Assembly: GCA_003151475.1 (NCBI GenBank)
Contig: PLXQ01000060.1
Coordinates: 168,615 to 223,046, forward strand
Origin: Acidimicrobiaceae bacterium
GTDB taxonomy: Bacteria; Actinomycetota; Acidimicrobiia; Acidimicrobiales; UBA8190
Direction: 5' to 3'
DNA length: 54,432 nt
Every line of letters starts with the position of its first letter. Position 1 is the first letter of the stretch. Shown here piece after piece: positions 41,480 to 50,088 of this stretch. A program made the translations under genes and the position numbers. The notes under the pieces are model-generated. The model was not told where the DNA came from, did no database searches, and saw only the letters and a program-made list of their open reading frames with translations.

Positions 41480-44400
41480 GCACACTCCTGCCCCCCGGTA
41501 GCGGCGATCCGATCGTGATGAGCTCCGCCGCGATGACCCCCGAGCCGGCCTCGGCACCCGACGGTGGCGGCACCGAGGTGGTCCACAGCGCGCTGCGGCG
41601 ATTCACAGGCGACCCGTTGGCCATGACGGGTCTCGTCTTCATCGTCGGCGTGATCGTCATGGCCATCGCCGCCCCGCTGCTCGCTCCCGACGGTCCGAAC
41701 GTTCAGGATCTCCTGCATCTCAACGCCGGGCCCTCAGGCGCTCACTGGCTGGGGACCGACGACCTCGGGCGCGACGTCCTGAGCCGGCTCATTTTCGGTG
41801 CCCGTCCTCCGCTTCGAGCCGCCTTTCAGGTCGTAGGCGGAGCCCTCGTGCTGGCGCTGCCCCTGGCCCTGGTGGCGGGCTTCGTGCGGGGCTGGGTGGA
41901 CATGATCGTCATGCGAGCGATGGACGCTCTGTTCTCCTTCCCTCCTCTGGTGCTGGCCTTGACCGTCGCCGCACTGCTCGGTCCGAACCTGAACGACGCG
42001 TCTATCGCCATTGCCATCGTCTTCGTGCCGAGCTTCGTCCGACTGATCAGGGGCGAGGTCATCGCCGTGCGCGAGGAGAACTACGTCGAGGCGGCCCGGG
42101 CCACCGGAGTGGCACCGGGGCGGCTGATCCGGACCCACATCCTCCCCAATGTGGCGTCCCCCCTCATCATCCAGGTCGCCCTGTCGCTCGGCTACGCCAT
42201 TCTCATCGACGCCGGGCTGAGCTTCCTGGGTGTGGGCGAGCAGCCTCCGACGGCGAGTTGGGGTCTCATGCTCACCGAGGCCTACCGCTTCATCTTCTCG
42301 TCGCCGCTGGCCCTCGTCTTTCCCGGCCTGGCCATCCTTCTCACGGTGCTTTCGCTCAACCTGGTGGCCGACGGTCTGCGCGACGCCCTCGGGCGCGAGC
42401 GCTTCGGGCTGAAGGCCGCCCGTCGACGTCGTGGCGCCCGGCGTACGGAGGCAGTCGCCGCTCGTGCGACGCGAGCCGAGAGGGAGGCGCCACCTACGTC
42501 GGATCACGGTTCGTCGACGGCGGAGCTCCTCACCGTCGAGCACCTGCGGGTGGAATTCGCCACCCGTGCCCGATGGCTTCCCGTGGTGGAGGACGTCAGC
42601 TTCGGCGTCCTGCCCGGACGGACGCTCGGGCTGGTGGGCGAAAGCGGGTCGGGCAAAACAGTCTCGGCGCTGGCCATCATGGGACTGCTTCCCAAGCGCG
42701 AGAGCCGGATACCCGAGGGGGCGGTGCACTTCTCAGGGATAGAGCTCACACGACTCAACGCCGAGAAGATGCGACAGATCCGCGGCAACGACATCGCCAT
42801 GATCTTCCAGGAGCCCATGACGAGCCTCAATCCCGCCTTCACCGTCGGCAATCAGATCGCCGAGCAGGTTCGGGCCCATCGAGACGTCGGACGGGCCGAG
42901 GCGTGGGCCCGCGCCGTGGACATGCTCGACCAGGTCGGAATCCCCGACCCCTCGCGGCGAGCGAAGGACTATCCCCACGCCTTCTCCGGCGGCATGCGTC
43001 AGAGGGTCATGATCGCCATGGCTCTTTCGTGCGAGCCCAAACTGTTGATCGCCGATGAGCCCACCACCGCTCTCGACGTCACCACCCAGGCACAGATCCT
43101 CGAACTGTTGAGCTCGCTCCAAAGTGAACGGCAGATGGCCATGATCTTCGTGACCCATGATCTCGGGGTCATCGCCGACATCGCCGACGACGTCGTCGTC
43201 ATGTACGCCGGGCAGGTTGTCGAGCGCACCGAGGTCGCCGGGCTCTTCGATCGCCCGCATCACCCGTACAGCGAAGCCCTGCTGGCGTCGATGCCCCAGC
43301 TGGCCGCCCCCGGAAGCGCGCTGAAGGTGATCGCCGGACAGGTTCCGCGGCCCGATGAGATGGTCCCCGGTTGCCGATTCGGCCCCCGCTGCGACTACGC
43401 CGTCGACCGCTGCCGGACCGAGCCGGTGGCCCTCGAGGTGGTGACGCCATCGGGCGGCCTGGCCCGCTGCGTGCTCCACGACCAGCTCACCTTGAAGGGA
43501 ATGGGAGAGCTCCATCCGTCCGCCGACACGGTGCCGGTCGACGACAGATCCTCCACGGCGTCGCTCCTCGACGTGACCGGGCTCCGTATGGACTTCCCTG
43601 TCCGCACCGGGGCGTTGCGGAGGGTCACGGGGACGGTGCGAGCGGTGGACGGGGTCGATCTTCGGGTGCCTGTGGGCCGCACGCTGGGCCTCGTCGGTGA
43701 GAGTGGTTCGGGTAAGTCCACCCTGGCGCGCCTGATTCTGCGCCTGGTTGACCCGTCAGACGGATCGATCCTGTTGGACGGCACCGACGTGACTCGGCTC
43801 GGTGGCCGGGAGTTGCGCCACAACCGCCGGTCCATGCAGATCGTCTTCCAGGATCCGTACTCGTCGCTCGACCCCCGGATGCGGGTGAACGACATCGTGG
43901 GCGAGCCCCTCGAGATCTACGACGGGCTCACGGGCTCGGCGCGCGACGAACGCGTGGCCGAGCTGCTCGACCAGGTGGGTCTCGGGCGCTACGCCCTGTA
44001 CCGCCGGCCCCATGAATTCTCCGGTGGCCAGCGGCAACGGATCGCCATCGCCCGGGCTCTGGCCCCGGAGCCCCGGCTGCTCGTGTGCGACGAACCGGTG
44101 AGCGCGCTGGATGTGTCCACCCAGTCGCAGGTCATCAATCTGCTGACCGATCTCCAGGCCCGACTGGGATTGGCCTTCCTGTTCATCGCCCACGACCTGT
44201 CGGTCGTCCGTCACATCAGCGACCGCATCGCCGTGATGTACCTCGGCCGCATCGTCGAGGAAGGGCCGGCCGAGGATGTGTATCTGCGGCCGCGCCATCC
44301 CTACACCGAAGCCCTCTTGTCGGCCATCCCCGTTCCCGACGTGCACCGACCGGCGGGACTGGAGAGGATCGTGCTCGCCGGCGAGGTGGCCAACCCCCTC

Positions 44401-44607
44401 GAACCACCGACAGGATGCAGCTTCCATCCCCGCTGCCCCTATGCCATGGACATCTGCTCATCGGTGGAACCGCAACCCTTCGTCACCTCCACGGGGACGA
44501 CGGTGCGCTGCCATCTGCACACGAGCGGACCGGTCCTCGATGGCCGACCGGTGACCACGCTGGCCCCTCCGACGTCGAAGGCAACGGCGGCCGGGCGTCT
44601 TACCTGA
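41476..44607 (+). CDS. Triple fusion: DppC-like permease + DppD-like ATPase + DppF-like ATPase
   Basis: A single 1043-residue frame holds three normally separate importer subunits. Residues about 35-310 are the second permease ('[16 protein letters not shown]', EAA loop '[14 protein letters not shown]', '[12 protein letters not shown]'). After an Arg/Ala-rich linker (about 315-345) comes the first ATPase: Walker A 'GESGSGKT' near 390, 'FSGGMRQRV' near 502, '[12 protein letters not shown]' and 'THDL'. From about 690 the second ATPase has Walker A 'GESGSGKST' near 743, '[11 protein letters not shown]' near 848 and '[10 protein letters not shown]'. Both ATPases keep their C-terminal Cys motif (C-x-F-x-P-R-C). 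The GTG overlaps the permease stop; ATG 41518 is possible, and ATG 43501 could restart the last ATPase. Confidence 0.9.
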   Translation: MSTLLPPGSGDPIVMSSAAMTPEPASAPDGGGTEVVHSALRRFTGDPLAMTGLVFIVGVIVMAIAAPLLAPDGPNVQDLLHLNAGPSGAHWLGTDDLGRDVLSRLIFGARPPLRAAFQVVGGALVLALPLALVAGFVRGWVDMIVMRAMDALFSFPPLVLALTVAALLGPNLNDASIAIAIVFVPSFVRLIRGEVIAVREENYVEAARATGVAPGRLIRTHILPNVASPLIIQVALSLGYAILIDAGLSFLGVGEQPPTASWGLMLTEAYRFIFSSPLALVFPGLAILLTVLSLNLVADGLRDALGRERFGLKAARRRRGARRTEAVAARATRAEREAPPTSDHGSSTAELLTVEHLRVEFATRARWLPVVEDVSFGVLPGRTLGLVGESGSGKTVSALAIMGLLPKRESRIPEGAVHFSGIELTRLNAEKMRQIRGNDIAMIFQEPMTSLNPAFTVGNQIAEQVRAHRDVGRAEAWARAVDMLDQVGIPDPSRRAKDYPHAFSGGMRQRVMIAMALSCEPKLLIADEPTTALDVTTQAQILELLSSLQSERQMAMIFVTHDLGVIADIADDVVVMYAGQVVERTEVAGLFDRPHHPYSEALLASMPQLAAPGSALKVIAGQVPRPDEMVPGCRFGPRCDYAVDRCRTEPVALEVVTPSGGLARCVLHDQLTLKGMGELHPSADTVPVDDRSSTASLLDVTGLRMDFPVRTGALRRVTGTVRAVDGVDLRVPVGRTLGLVGESGSGKSTLARLILRLVDPSDGSILLDGTDVTRLGGRELRHNRRSMQIVFQDPYSSLDPRMRVNDIVGEPLEIYDGLTGSARDERVAELLDQVGLGRYALYRRPHEFSGGQRQRIAIARALAPEPRLLVCDEPVSALDVSTQSQVINLLTDLQARLGLAFLFIAHDLSVVRHISDRIAVMYLGRIVEEGPAEDVYLRPRHPYTEALLSAIPVPDVHRPAGLERIVLAGEVANPLEPPTGCSFHPRCPYAMDICSSVEPQPFVTSTGTTVRCHLHTSGPVLDGRPVTTLAPPTSKATAAGRLT

Positions 44608-46198
44608 GAGAGACCTCGTCGAGGTACTCCTCTTTCCAGTGGGTGAAGCGTTCGCCCGGGAGCTGGAGGCAGTGCGTGGGCTGGAGCGTCTCGACGAAGG
44701 CGCGATCGTGACTCACGGCCACGATGGTGCCCGGCCACCGGCTCAGCATGTCCCCCACCGCCTCGGTCGACGCCGGGTCGAGGTTGTTGGTGGGCTCGTC
44801 GAGAATCAGGAGATTCGATTGCCCCGCCGCCAGCATGGCCAGGCCGAGCTTGGCCCGCTCTCCGCCCGACAGTGTCTCGGGCATCTGGTCCACCAGCTTT
44901 CCCGACAGCCCGAAGGAACCGAGAAGGGCACGTCGCTCGGTTATGGACTTGAGAATCGTGTCGTCGATGTTGTCGAGAGTGCTCAGGGTGGGATCGACCT
45001 GCTCGTGTTCCTGGGCGAAGTAGCCGAGGGCCACGTTGACACCGAGTTCCACCTCGCCCGTCGTCGGCTTCTGGACCTCAGCCAGGCAGCGCAGAAGGCT
45101 GGACTTGCCTGCTCCGTTGCGGCCGATGACGACGACCCGGTCACCGCGACCCAGTGAAAAGGCGACGTCTTTCAACACTGGTGCCGCCCCATAGTCGACG
45201 CTCAGCTTGGAGACAGATAAAGGCGTGGCCGCCGAACGCCGCGGCTCGGGCAGCGAGAACCGGGTCTTACGCTCCCGCTTGTCGACCACGGTCCGCGTCG
45301 TCTCCAAGCGGCCGACGCGCGTGTCGATAGACCGGGCGATGCGGGCCCGACGGACGGTGCTGCCCCGCATCGAGTCCGCCAGGGTCGTGAGACGCGTGAT
45401 CTCACGATTCTCGAGGGTGGCCGAACGCTCGCGCTGGGCCTGGTCCGCCGCCAACTGGGCCCGGTAGCTCGTGTAGGTCCCCTTGTACTCGCGCAACGAA
45501 GAGTCGGCCAGGTGCAGGACCTTGGTGATGGCCCGGTCGAGCAGCTTGATGTCGTGGCTGATCAGAAGGAGCGCGCCTTTGAATTGTTCGAGCTCGTCCA
45601 TGAGCCACTTCTTGGCGCCGAGGTCGAGATGGTTGGTGGGCTCGTCGAGAACCATGATCTCGGGTTGCTGGAACAGGACCCGGACGAGATCGAGCCGCCG
45701 ACGTTGGCCTCCCGAGAGTTCGCCGATGTCCTCCAACAGCAGGTCCTGGCGCAGACCGAGACCGTCGGCTAGGCGGGCGATCACGCCCTCGACCTCGTAG
45801 CCCCCGTTCTCTCGGAATTGCTCTTCGAAATCCGAGAACCGCTCGATGTTGTCGGCCGTCGGATCCTTGGCCATGGCTTGCTTGGCCCGGGTCAAGCCGT
45901 CGTCGAGCACGTCGAGACCGCGTGAAGAGAGCACGTGGGAAAAGCCGGTGGAGTCGAGACCCAGTCCCTGGGGGGCGGGGACCTGGGGTAGGAAACCGAG
46001 GGTGCCCCGGACGCGGGCGTTGCCGCTCACCCGGATGCCGGAGGCGGGGACACCGAGGACGGCGGAGACGAGAGTCGACTTGCCCGTGCCGTTGCGGCCG
46101 ACGAGGCCGACCTTTTCACCGGCGCCAACGGTGAACGAGGCGTCGCGCAGCAGGACCCGGCTGCCGATTTCGATGGTGAGTGATGACCCGGCGATCAT
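44600..46198 (-). CDS. ABC-F family ATPase (ribosome-associated type)
   Basis: A 532-residue soluble protein with two ABC ATPase domains and no membrane segments. Domain 1 has Walker A 'GLVGRNGTGKST', 'LSGGQRRRLDL', 'MVLDEPTNHLDL'. Domain 2 has 'VIGRNGAGKSS', 'LSGGERAKLGLA', 'LILDEPTNNLDP'. The linker (about 250-330) is charged and helical ('QLAADQAQRERSATLENREITRL'), as in ABC-F translation factors that act at the ribosomal E site. It is not a transporter despite lying beside one; the two genes are convergent and overlap by 8 bases. ATG 46198 gives the normal start. Confidence 0.93.
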   Translation of the reverse strand: MIAGSSLTIEIGSRVLLRDASFTVGAGEKVGLVGRNGTGKSTLVSAVLGVPASGIRVSGNARVRGTLGFLPQVPAPQGLGLDSTGFSHVLSSRGLDVLDDGLTRAKQAMAKDPTADNIERFSDFEEQFRENGGYEVEGVIARLADGLGLRQDLLLEDIGELSGGQRRRLDLVRVLFQQPEIMVLDEPTNHLDLGAKKWLMDELEQFKGALLLISHDIKLLDRAITKVLHLADSSLREYKGTYTSYRAQLAADQAQRERSATLENREITRLTTLADSMRGSTVRRARIARSIDTRVGRLETTRTVVDKRERKTRFSLPEPRRSAATPLSVSKLSVDYGAAPVLKDVAFSLGRGDRVVVIGRNGAGKSSLLRCLAEVQKPTTGEVELGVNVALGYFAQEHEQVDPTLSTLDNIDDTILKSITERRALLGSFGLSGKLVDQMPETLSGGERAKLGLAMLAAGQSNLLILDEPTNNLDPASTEAVGDMLSRWPGTIVAVSHDRAFVETLQPTHCLQLPGERFTHWKEEYLDEVSLR

Positions 46199-46244
46199 GG
46201 TTCTGGGACGCTCGCGGGAGCGTGGTGCCCCTGGCGGAGGCCGA

Positions 46245-47552
46245 TCAGGCGCGCCGCTGCGGCTGGCGTTTGCGGCCGTGCACGGGCGGGCGGCGGCGGC
46301 GGCGGGGCGCGGTGGCCCGCCCTGAGCCACCTCCGGCGCCGACCGTGGCGGTGGCGCTGGCGGCGACCGGAACCGCCGTGCGCGCCGGTAGGGGTTTGCG
46401 CCGTTGTCCTGTGTTCGTGGCGCCGGGAAGAGCCGCCAGATCTGGACCGACCACCCCGGAGGGGACGCCCAGGTCGCGCTGCAGCTGCTTGACCGCCTTG
46501 GTCTTGTCCGGCGTCACCAGCGATACCACGATGCCCGTGGCGCCGGCGCGCGCCGTGCGACCGGAACGGTGCACATAGTCCTTGGCGTCGGCGGGCGGGT
46601 CGAAATGGACGACGGCGGCGACACCGTCGACGTGGATACCGCGGGCGGCGACATCGGTGGCGACGAGCGCCCCGGCATGGCCGGCGGCGAACGACGAAAG
46701 GGCTCGCTCTCTCTGGGCCTGGCTGCGGTCGCCGTGGATGGCCACAGCCCTCACGCCGCGCGCCATGAGCTGGCGGGCCGTACGATCGGCCGAGTGCCGT
46801 GTCCGGCAAAAGACGATCGTCGGTCCCGACACGGCGGCGATCTGGGCCGCCATCTCGGCCCGGTCGGTCGACTCGACGCGCCAGAAGTAGTGCTCGGTGT
46901 TGGCGTCTTCCTCTGCGCTGCCCACCAGTTCGTGCCGGGCCGGGTTGCGCTGGTAGCGACGCACGAGGACGTCGACGGCCCCGTCGAGGGTGGCCGAGAA
47001 GAGGAGGGTCTGGCGGGTGTCGGGTGTCTGGTCGAGAAGCCGGCGGACGTCAGGAAGGAACCCCATGTCCGACATCCGGTCCGCTTCGTCGACCACGACG
47101 ATCTGCACGGCGTCCAGACGAATGTGGCGTCCCTCGATCAGGTCGGCCAGGCGACCCGGACAGGCCACGGCGATGTCGACCCCCCGGCTGAGCGCCTTGA
47201 TCTGGCGGTCGTAGCCCACCCCGCCATAGAAGGTGGCCACCCGCTTATTGCGGATGTTGGCCAAGAAAGACAGCTCCGTGGCGACCTGCGAACACAGCTC
47301 GCGGGTGGGGGTCAGCACCAGGACCTGGGGTTGGCGGGGCTTGGCTGGTGTCTTGTCGAGACGGGACACCGCCGCGATCCCGAAGGCGAGGGTCTTGCCC
47401 GAACCGGTGGGGGCCTTGCCGCAGATATCGCGCCCGGCAAGGGCGTCAGGGATGGAGGCGGCCTGGATCGGGAACGGTTCGCTGATCGAACGGCGGGCCA
47501 GGGCAGCCACGAGGTCGGACGGGACGCCGAGATCGGCGAAGGAAGGGGGCAT
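46245..47552 (-). CDS. DEAD-box ATP-dependent RNA helicase
   Basis: A 435-residue helicase with all core motifs: Q motif 'FPIQAASIP', Walker A 'APTGSGKT', 'PTRELCSQV', 'DEADRMSDMGF', 'LLFSATLD', 'FCRTRHSADRTA', 'VATDVAARGIHV' and 'HRSGRTARAGATG'. A basic Arg/Gly/Pro-rich tail (about 385-435) probably binds RNA, as in actinobacterial RhlE-like helicases. It lies 46 bases upstream of the ABC-F gene on the same strand, so they may share a transcript and a ribosome-related role. Confidence 0.95.
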   Translation of the reverse strand: MPPSFADLGVPSDLVAALARRSISEPFPIQAASIPDALAGRDICGKAPTGSGKTLAFGIAAVSRLDKTPAKPRQPQVLVLTPTRELCSQVATELSFLANIRNKRVATFYGGVGYDRQIKALSRGVDIAVACPGRLADLIEGRHIRLDAVQIVVVDEADRMSDMGFLPDVRRLLDQTPDTRQTLLFSATLDGAVDVLVRRYQRNPARHELVGSAEEDANTEHYFWRVESTDRAEMAAQIAAVSGPTIVFCRTRHSADRTARQLMARGVRAVAIHGDRSQAQRERALSSFAAGHAGALVATDVAARGIHVDGVAAVVHFDPPADAKDYVHRSGRTARAGATGIVVSLVTPDKTKAVKQLQRDLGVPSGVVGPDLAALPGATNTGQRRKPLPARTAVPVAASATATVGAGGGSGRATAPRRRRRPPVHGRKRQPQRRA

Positions 47553-47652
47553 GATCGCGCTTTCGAGCGGAGGAGGAATACCTGCCGCGACGACTCGCAG
47601 ATCAGGACAGGGAGCAGTTTAGCGGGTGAAATGCCCTTTCCCGACCATGAGG

Positions 47653-48945
47653 TCAGTTCACGGTCACCAAGGTGCCGTAGGAGAGGTAGGGCCAGATGAA
47701 GGCGGCGGCGGAAAACGGCACCTCGACGCAGCCCAGGCTCTGCGGCGATCCGAAGGTAGAGCGGGCGATGTAGTGGACGGCGTCGCTGCCGTTGAAATAG
47801 GCCACCCACTGCACGGGATCAGCGTAATGCCCGCCACCGGGGTTCGTCCCCGTCATGATCTGGGCACGAAGACGCTCATAAACGGGCCACGTTCCCTGGG
47901 GGGTGGGCGCCGCCGCCTCACCGGTGTTGACCGCCGTGGCGTTGATGACCGCCCCGTTGTGCCAGACCGTCATGCTCTCGGGGAGCGTCTCTGTGACGAC
48001 CACATAGGTGTATCCGTTGGGATTGGCCCCGGCGGCCGGATCGGCCGCCGCCGACTGCAGCGCCGTCGCCTCGGCCGCCGTGATATTTCCGTCGAGAGGG
48101 AGCCCCACATGGGCCTCGAAGGCCGTAATGGCGCCTCGGAGCACGACGGTGTCGACGCCCGGCGCCCACATCCTCTTCAAGGTCGCCGGCGTGGTCGGCC
48201 AGCGCCACAGAAATCCCGACGGCGTCCATTCGAGCGGCAGGTAGCCGAGCATGGCCAGGAGCTGCTGTTGACCGAGGACGCTCGACACGGGGGCCGTCTG
48301 GCCGTAGGCCACCCAGTACCCGCCGGGCCGCGCCGCCATGCCGACAGCGGGAGCCTCGAGCGATCCCCCCGTCCCCGAGCCGTCAAAAGGTGCGTCACCG
48401 AACGAGAAGATGCCGCCGTCGGCCGCCACCGTCCAGTACCCGCCGCCGTCGGGAGTGGCCGCCATGCCCACCATGGGCTCGTCCAGGATGTGGCCCCCCA
48501 TCGAACCGTGGAAGCCGGCGTCACCGAACGAGAAGATGCCGCCGTCCGACGCCACCAGCCAGTAGCCGCCGCCGTCGTCGGATGTCGCCGCCATGCCCAC
48601 CACCGGTGCGGCGAGGGGAACTCCGAGGAGCGATCCGTGGAGCACGGCGTCGCCCTCGGCCGTGACGACGCCGGCCGAACTCACCGTCCAGTACCCGCCC
48701 CCGTCGGGGGTGGCGGCCATGGCAGCCACGGGACCGATGGTACGCGCAGCGCTGGCGACAGTGGAGGCCGATCCGTATCCCATCACGGCGTCGGGCCCCG
48801 GGGGTGCGCTCGCCCCGGCCGTCGTCGTCAGACCGACGACAGCCGACAGAGAGGTCACCACCACCACGGCCAGAACCAGGCGCGCCGCAGAACCGAATGT
48901 CCGTCCGCTCTCGTTCTTTGAGCGATACGTACGCAAAGTCGTCAT
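47653..48945 (-). CDS. Secreted L,D-transpeptidase with N-terminal propeller-like repeats
   Basis: A 430-residue exported protein (signal sequence about 18-46). Residues about 70-230 hold three to four repeats of about 45 residues built on 'VGMAATPDGGGYWTVAADGG' and 'IFSFGDAPFDGS'. Residues about 235-310 form a peptidoglycan-binding-like helical part ending 'FEAHVGLPLDGNITAAE'. The C-terminal YkuD domain has H391 and, in 'SPQSLGCVEVP', S403 and catalytic C406, which would cross-link peptidoglycan or attach proteins to it. The DNA of the repeats is itself repetitive (about 48370-48740). The repeat type is, in my memory, abundant in Acidimicrobiia. Confidence 0.85.
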   Translation of the reverse strand: MTTLRTYRSKNESGRTFGSAARLVLAVVVVTSLSAVVGLTTTAGASAPPGPDAVMGYGSASTVASAARTIGPVAAMAATPDGGGYWTVSSAGVVTAEGDAVLHGSLLGVPLAAPVVGMAATSDDGGGYWLVASDGGIFSFGDAGFHGSMGGHILDEPMVGMAATPDGGGYWTVAADGGIFSFGDAPFDGSGTGGSLEAPAVGMAARPGGYWVAYGQTAPVSSVLGQQQLLAMLGYLPLEWTPSGFLWRWPTTPATLKRMWAPGVDTVVLRGAITAFEAHVGLPLDGNITAAEATALQSAAADPAAGANPNGYTYVVVTETLPESMTVWHNGAVINATAVNTGEAAAPTPQGTWPVYERLRAQIMTGTNPGGGHYADPVQWVAYFNGSDAVHYIARSTFGSPQSLGCVEVPFSAAAFIWPYLSYGTLVTVN

Positions 48946-49179
48946 GGGATCCCCGGTGATCGATCAGCAACGGGCCCGTTGCCGGGCATGCAGCCGAGGC
49001 CGTGCGCGTGCACGATACATCCGGCCCGCCGTCGCCCAACGACGCCTTGTCGGTATTCCCCATACTTTTCGGCCTCACGTCGACATGTGTGGGTGGCGGA
49101 CGACGGACCTATCGTGGGCGGCCATGTCCCACCGCCGTGACCTGTCACCCGCCGCACCGCTGTTCGTCATCAGGCCGTC

Positions 49180-50049
49180 ATGGGCGGTGGTCAGGTGACG
49201 ACCCCTGGCCGGCCGGTTGCCCTTGTGACGGGAGCCAGTCGCGGGATCGGTCGCTCTGCCGCCATCGCACTGGCCCGGGCCGGGTGCGACGTGGTCATCA
49301 GCGCGCGGACCGTGCGCGAGGGAGAGGGGCGGGCGGACAGTGCCACGGGCCCGGTGCTCTTACCGGGAAGCCTCGACACGACGGCCCGTGAGATCACCGA
49401 GGTGGGTGGAAGAGCCCACGCCGTGGCCATGGATCTTCTCGACCGGGGCTCTGTCGAGGACATGGCTTCTGCTGCGCTCGGGCAATGGGGTCGCGTCGAC
49501 ATCCTCGTCAACAACGCCATCTATCAGGGACCCGGACCCATGGAGCTGGTGGGTGCGCTCTCGATCGACGACGCCGAGACCACGATGCGGGCCGATTACC
49601 TCCATCAGCTTCTCCTCATTCAGCGGGTCCTGCCGCAGATGCTCGCCCGCGGTGGTGGGTGCATCGTCAACATGAGCTCGGGAACGGCCTATCTCGATCC
49701 TCCGGCGGCGGCCGGAAAAGGGGGATGGGGTGTGGCCTACGCCGCCTCCAAGGCGGCTCTCACCCGTATCGCCCCCATCCTCCATGTGGAACACAGCGCC
49801 GATGGGATCCGGGCTTTCAACGTCGATCCCGGCTTCGTGGTGAACGAGAGGATGCGGGCGACGTCGGGGGCGGGTCAGTTCACCGACGCCGGGTTCCGCG
49901 GCGTTCCCCCCGACGTGCCGGGGGCGGCCATCGCCTGGTTGGCCACCGATCCCGAAGCCGGCCGCTACTCGGGAACGCTCGTGCACGCACAGAAGCTGTG
50001 CCGCGATCTCGGCCTCGTGCCCGGCTGGCCGCCCCCACCGGCGCTCTAG
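49180..50049 (+). CDS. Short-chain dehydrogenase/reductase
   Basis: A 289-residue SDR with 'LVTGASRGIGRSAAIALA' (T-G-x3-G-x-G), 'DILVNNAIYQGPG', catalytic Ser in 'VNMSSGTAYL' and Tyr-x3-Lys in 'AYAASKAAL'. A 30-residue insertion after the first beta-alpha unit ('TVREGEGRADSATGPVLLPGSLD') is unusual for the classical family but seen in related actinobacterial enzymes. The start is ATG 49180 or GTG 49195; neither has a strong Shine-Dalgarno. It is convergent with the amine oxidase gene. The substrate is unknown. Confidence 0.87.
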   Translation: MGGGQVTTPGRPVALVTGASRGIGRSAAIALARAGCDVVISARTVREGEGRADSATGPVLLPGSLDTTAREITEVGGRAHAVAMDLLDRGSVEDMASAALGQWGRVDILVNNAIYQGPGPMELVGALSIDDAETTMRADYLHQLLLIQRVLPQMLARGGGCIVNMSSGTAYLDPPAAAGKGGWGVAYAASKAALTRIAPILHVEHSADGIRAFNVDPGFVVNERMRATSGAGQFTDAGFRGVPPDVPGAAIAWLATDPEAGRYSGTLVHAQKLCRDLGLVPGWPPPPAL

Positions 50050-50058
50050 ACATCTTCG

Positions 50059-50088
50059 GGCGGCGCGTGGCGGTACGGGGGCGCCGCC
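50059..50088. terminator. Hairpin between convergent genes
   Basis: GGCGGCGC (50059-50066) pairs with GCGCCGCC (50081-50088) around a 14-base loop, just after the SDR stop and touching the end of the amine oxidase gene. It could terminate both. Confidence 0.4.

Noticed and set aside
41734..42729. A 331-codon minus-strand frame over the fused transporter gene
   Set aside because: Antisense shadow rich in His/Arg/Gln with no recognisable domain.
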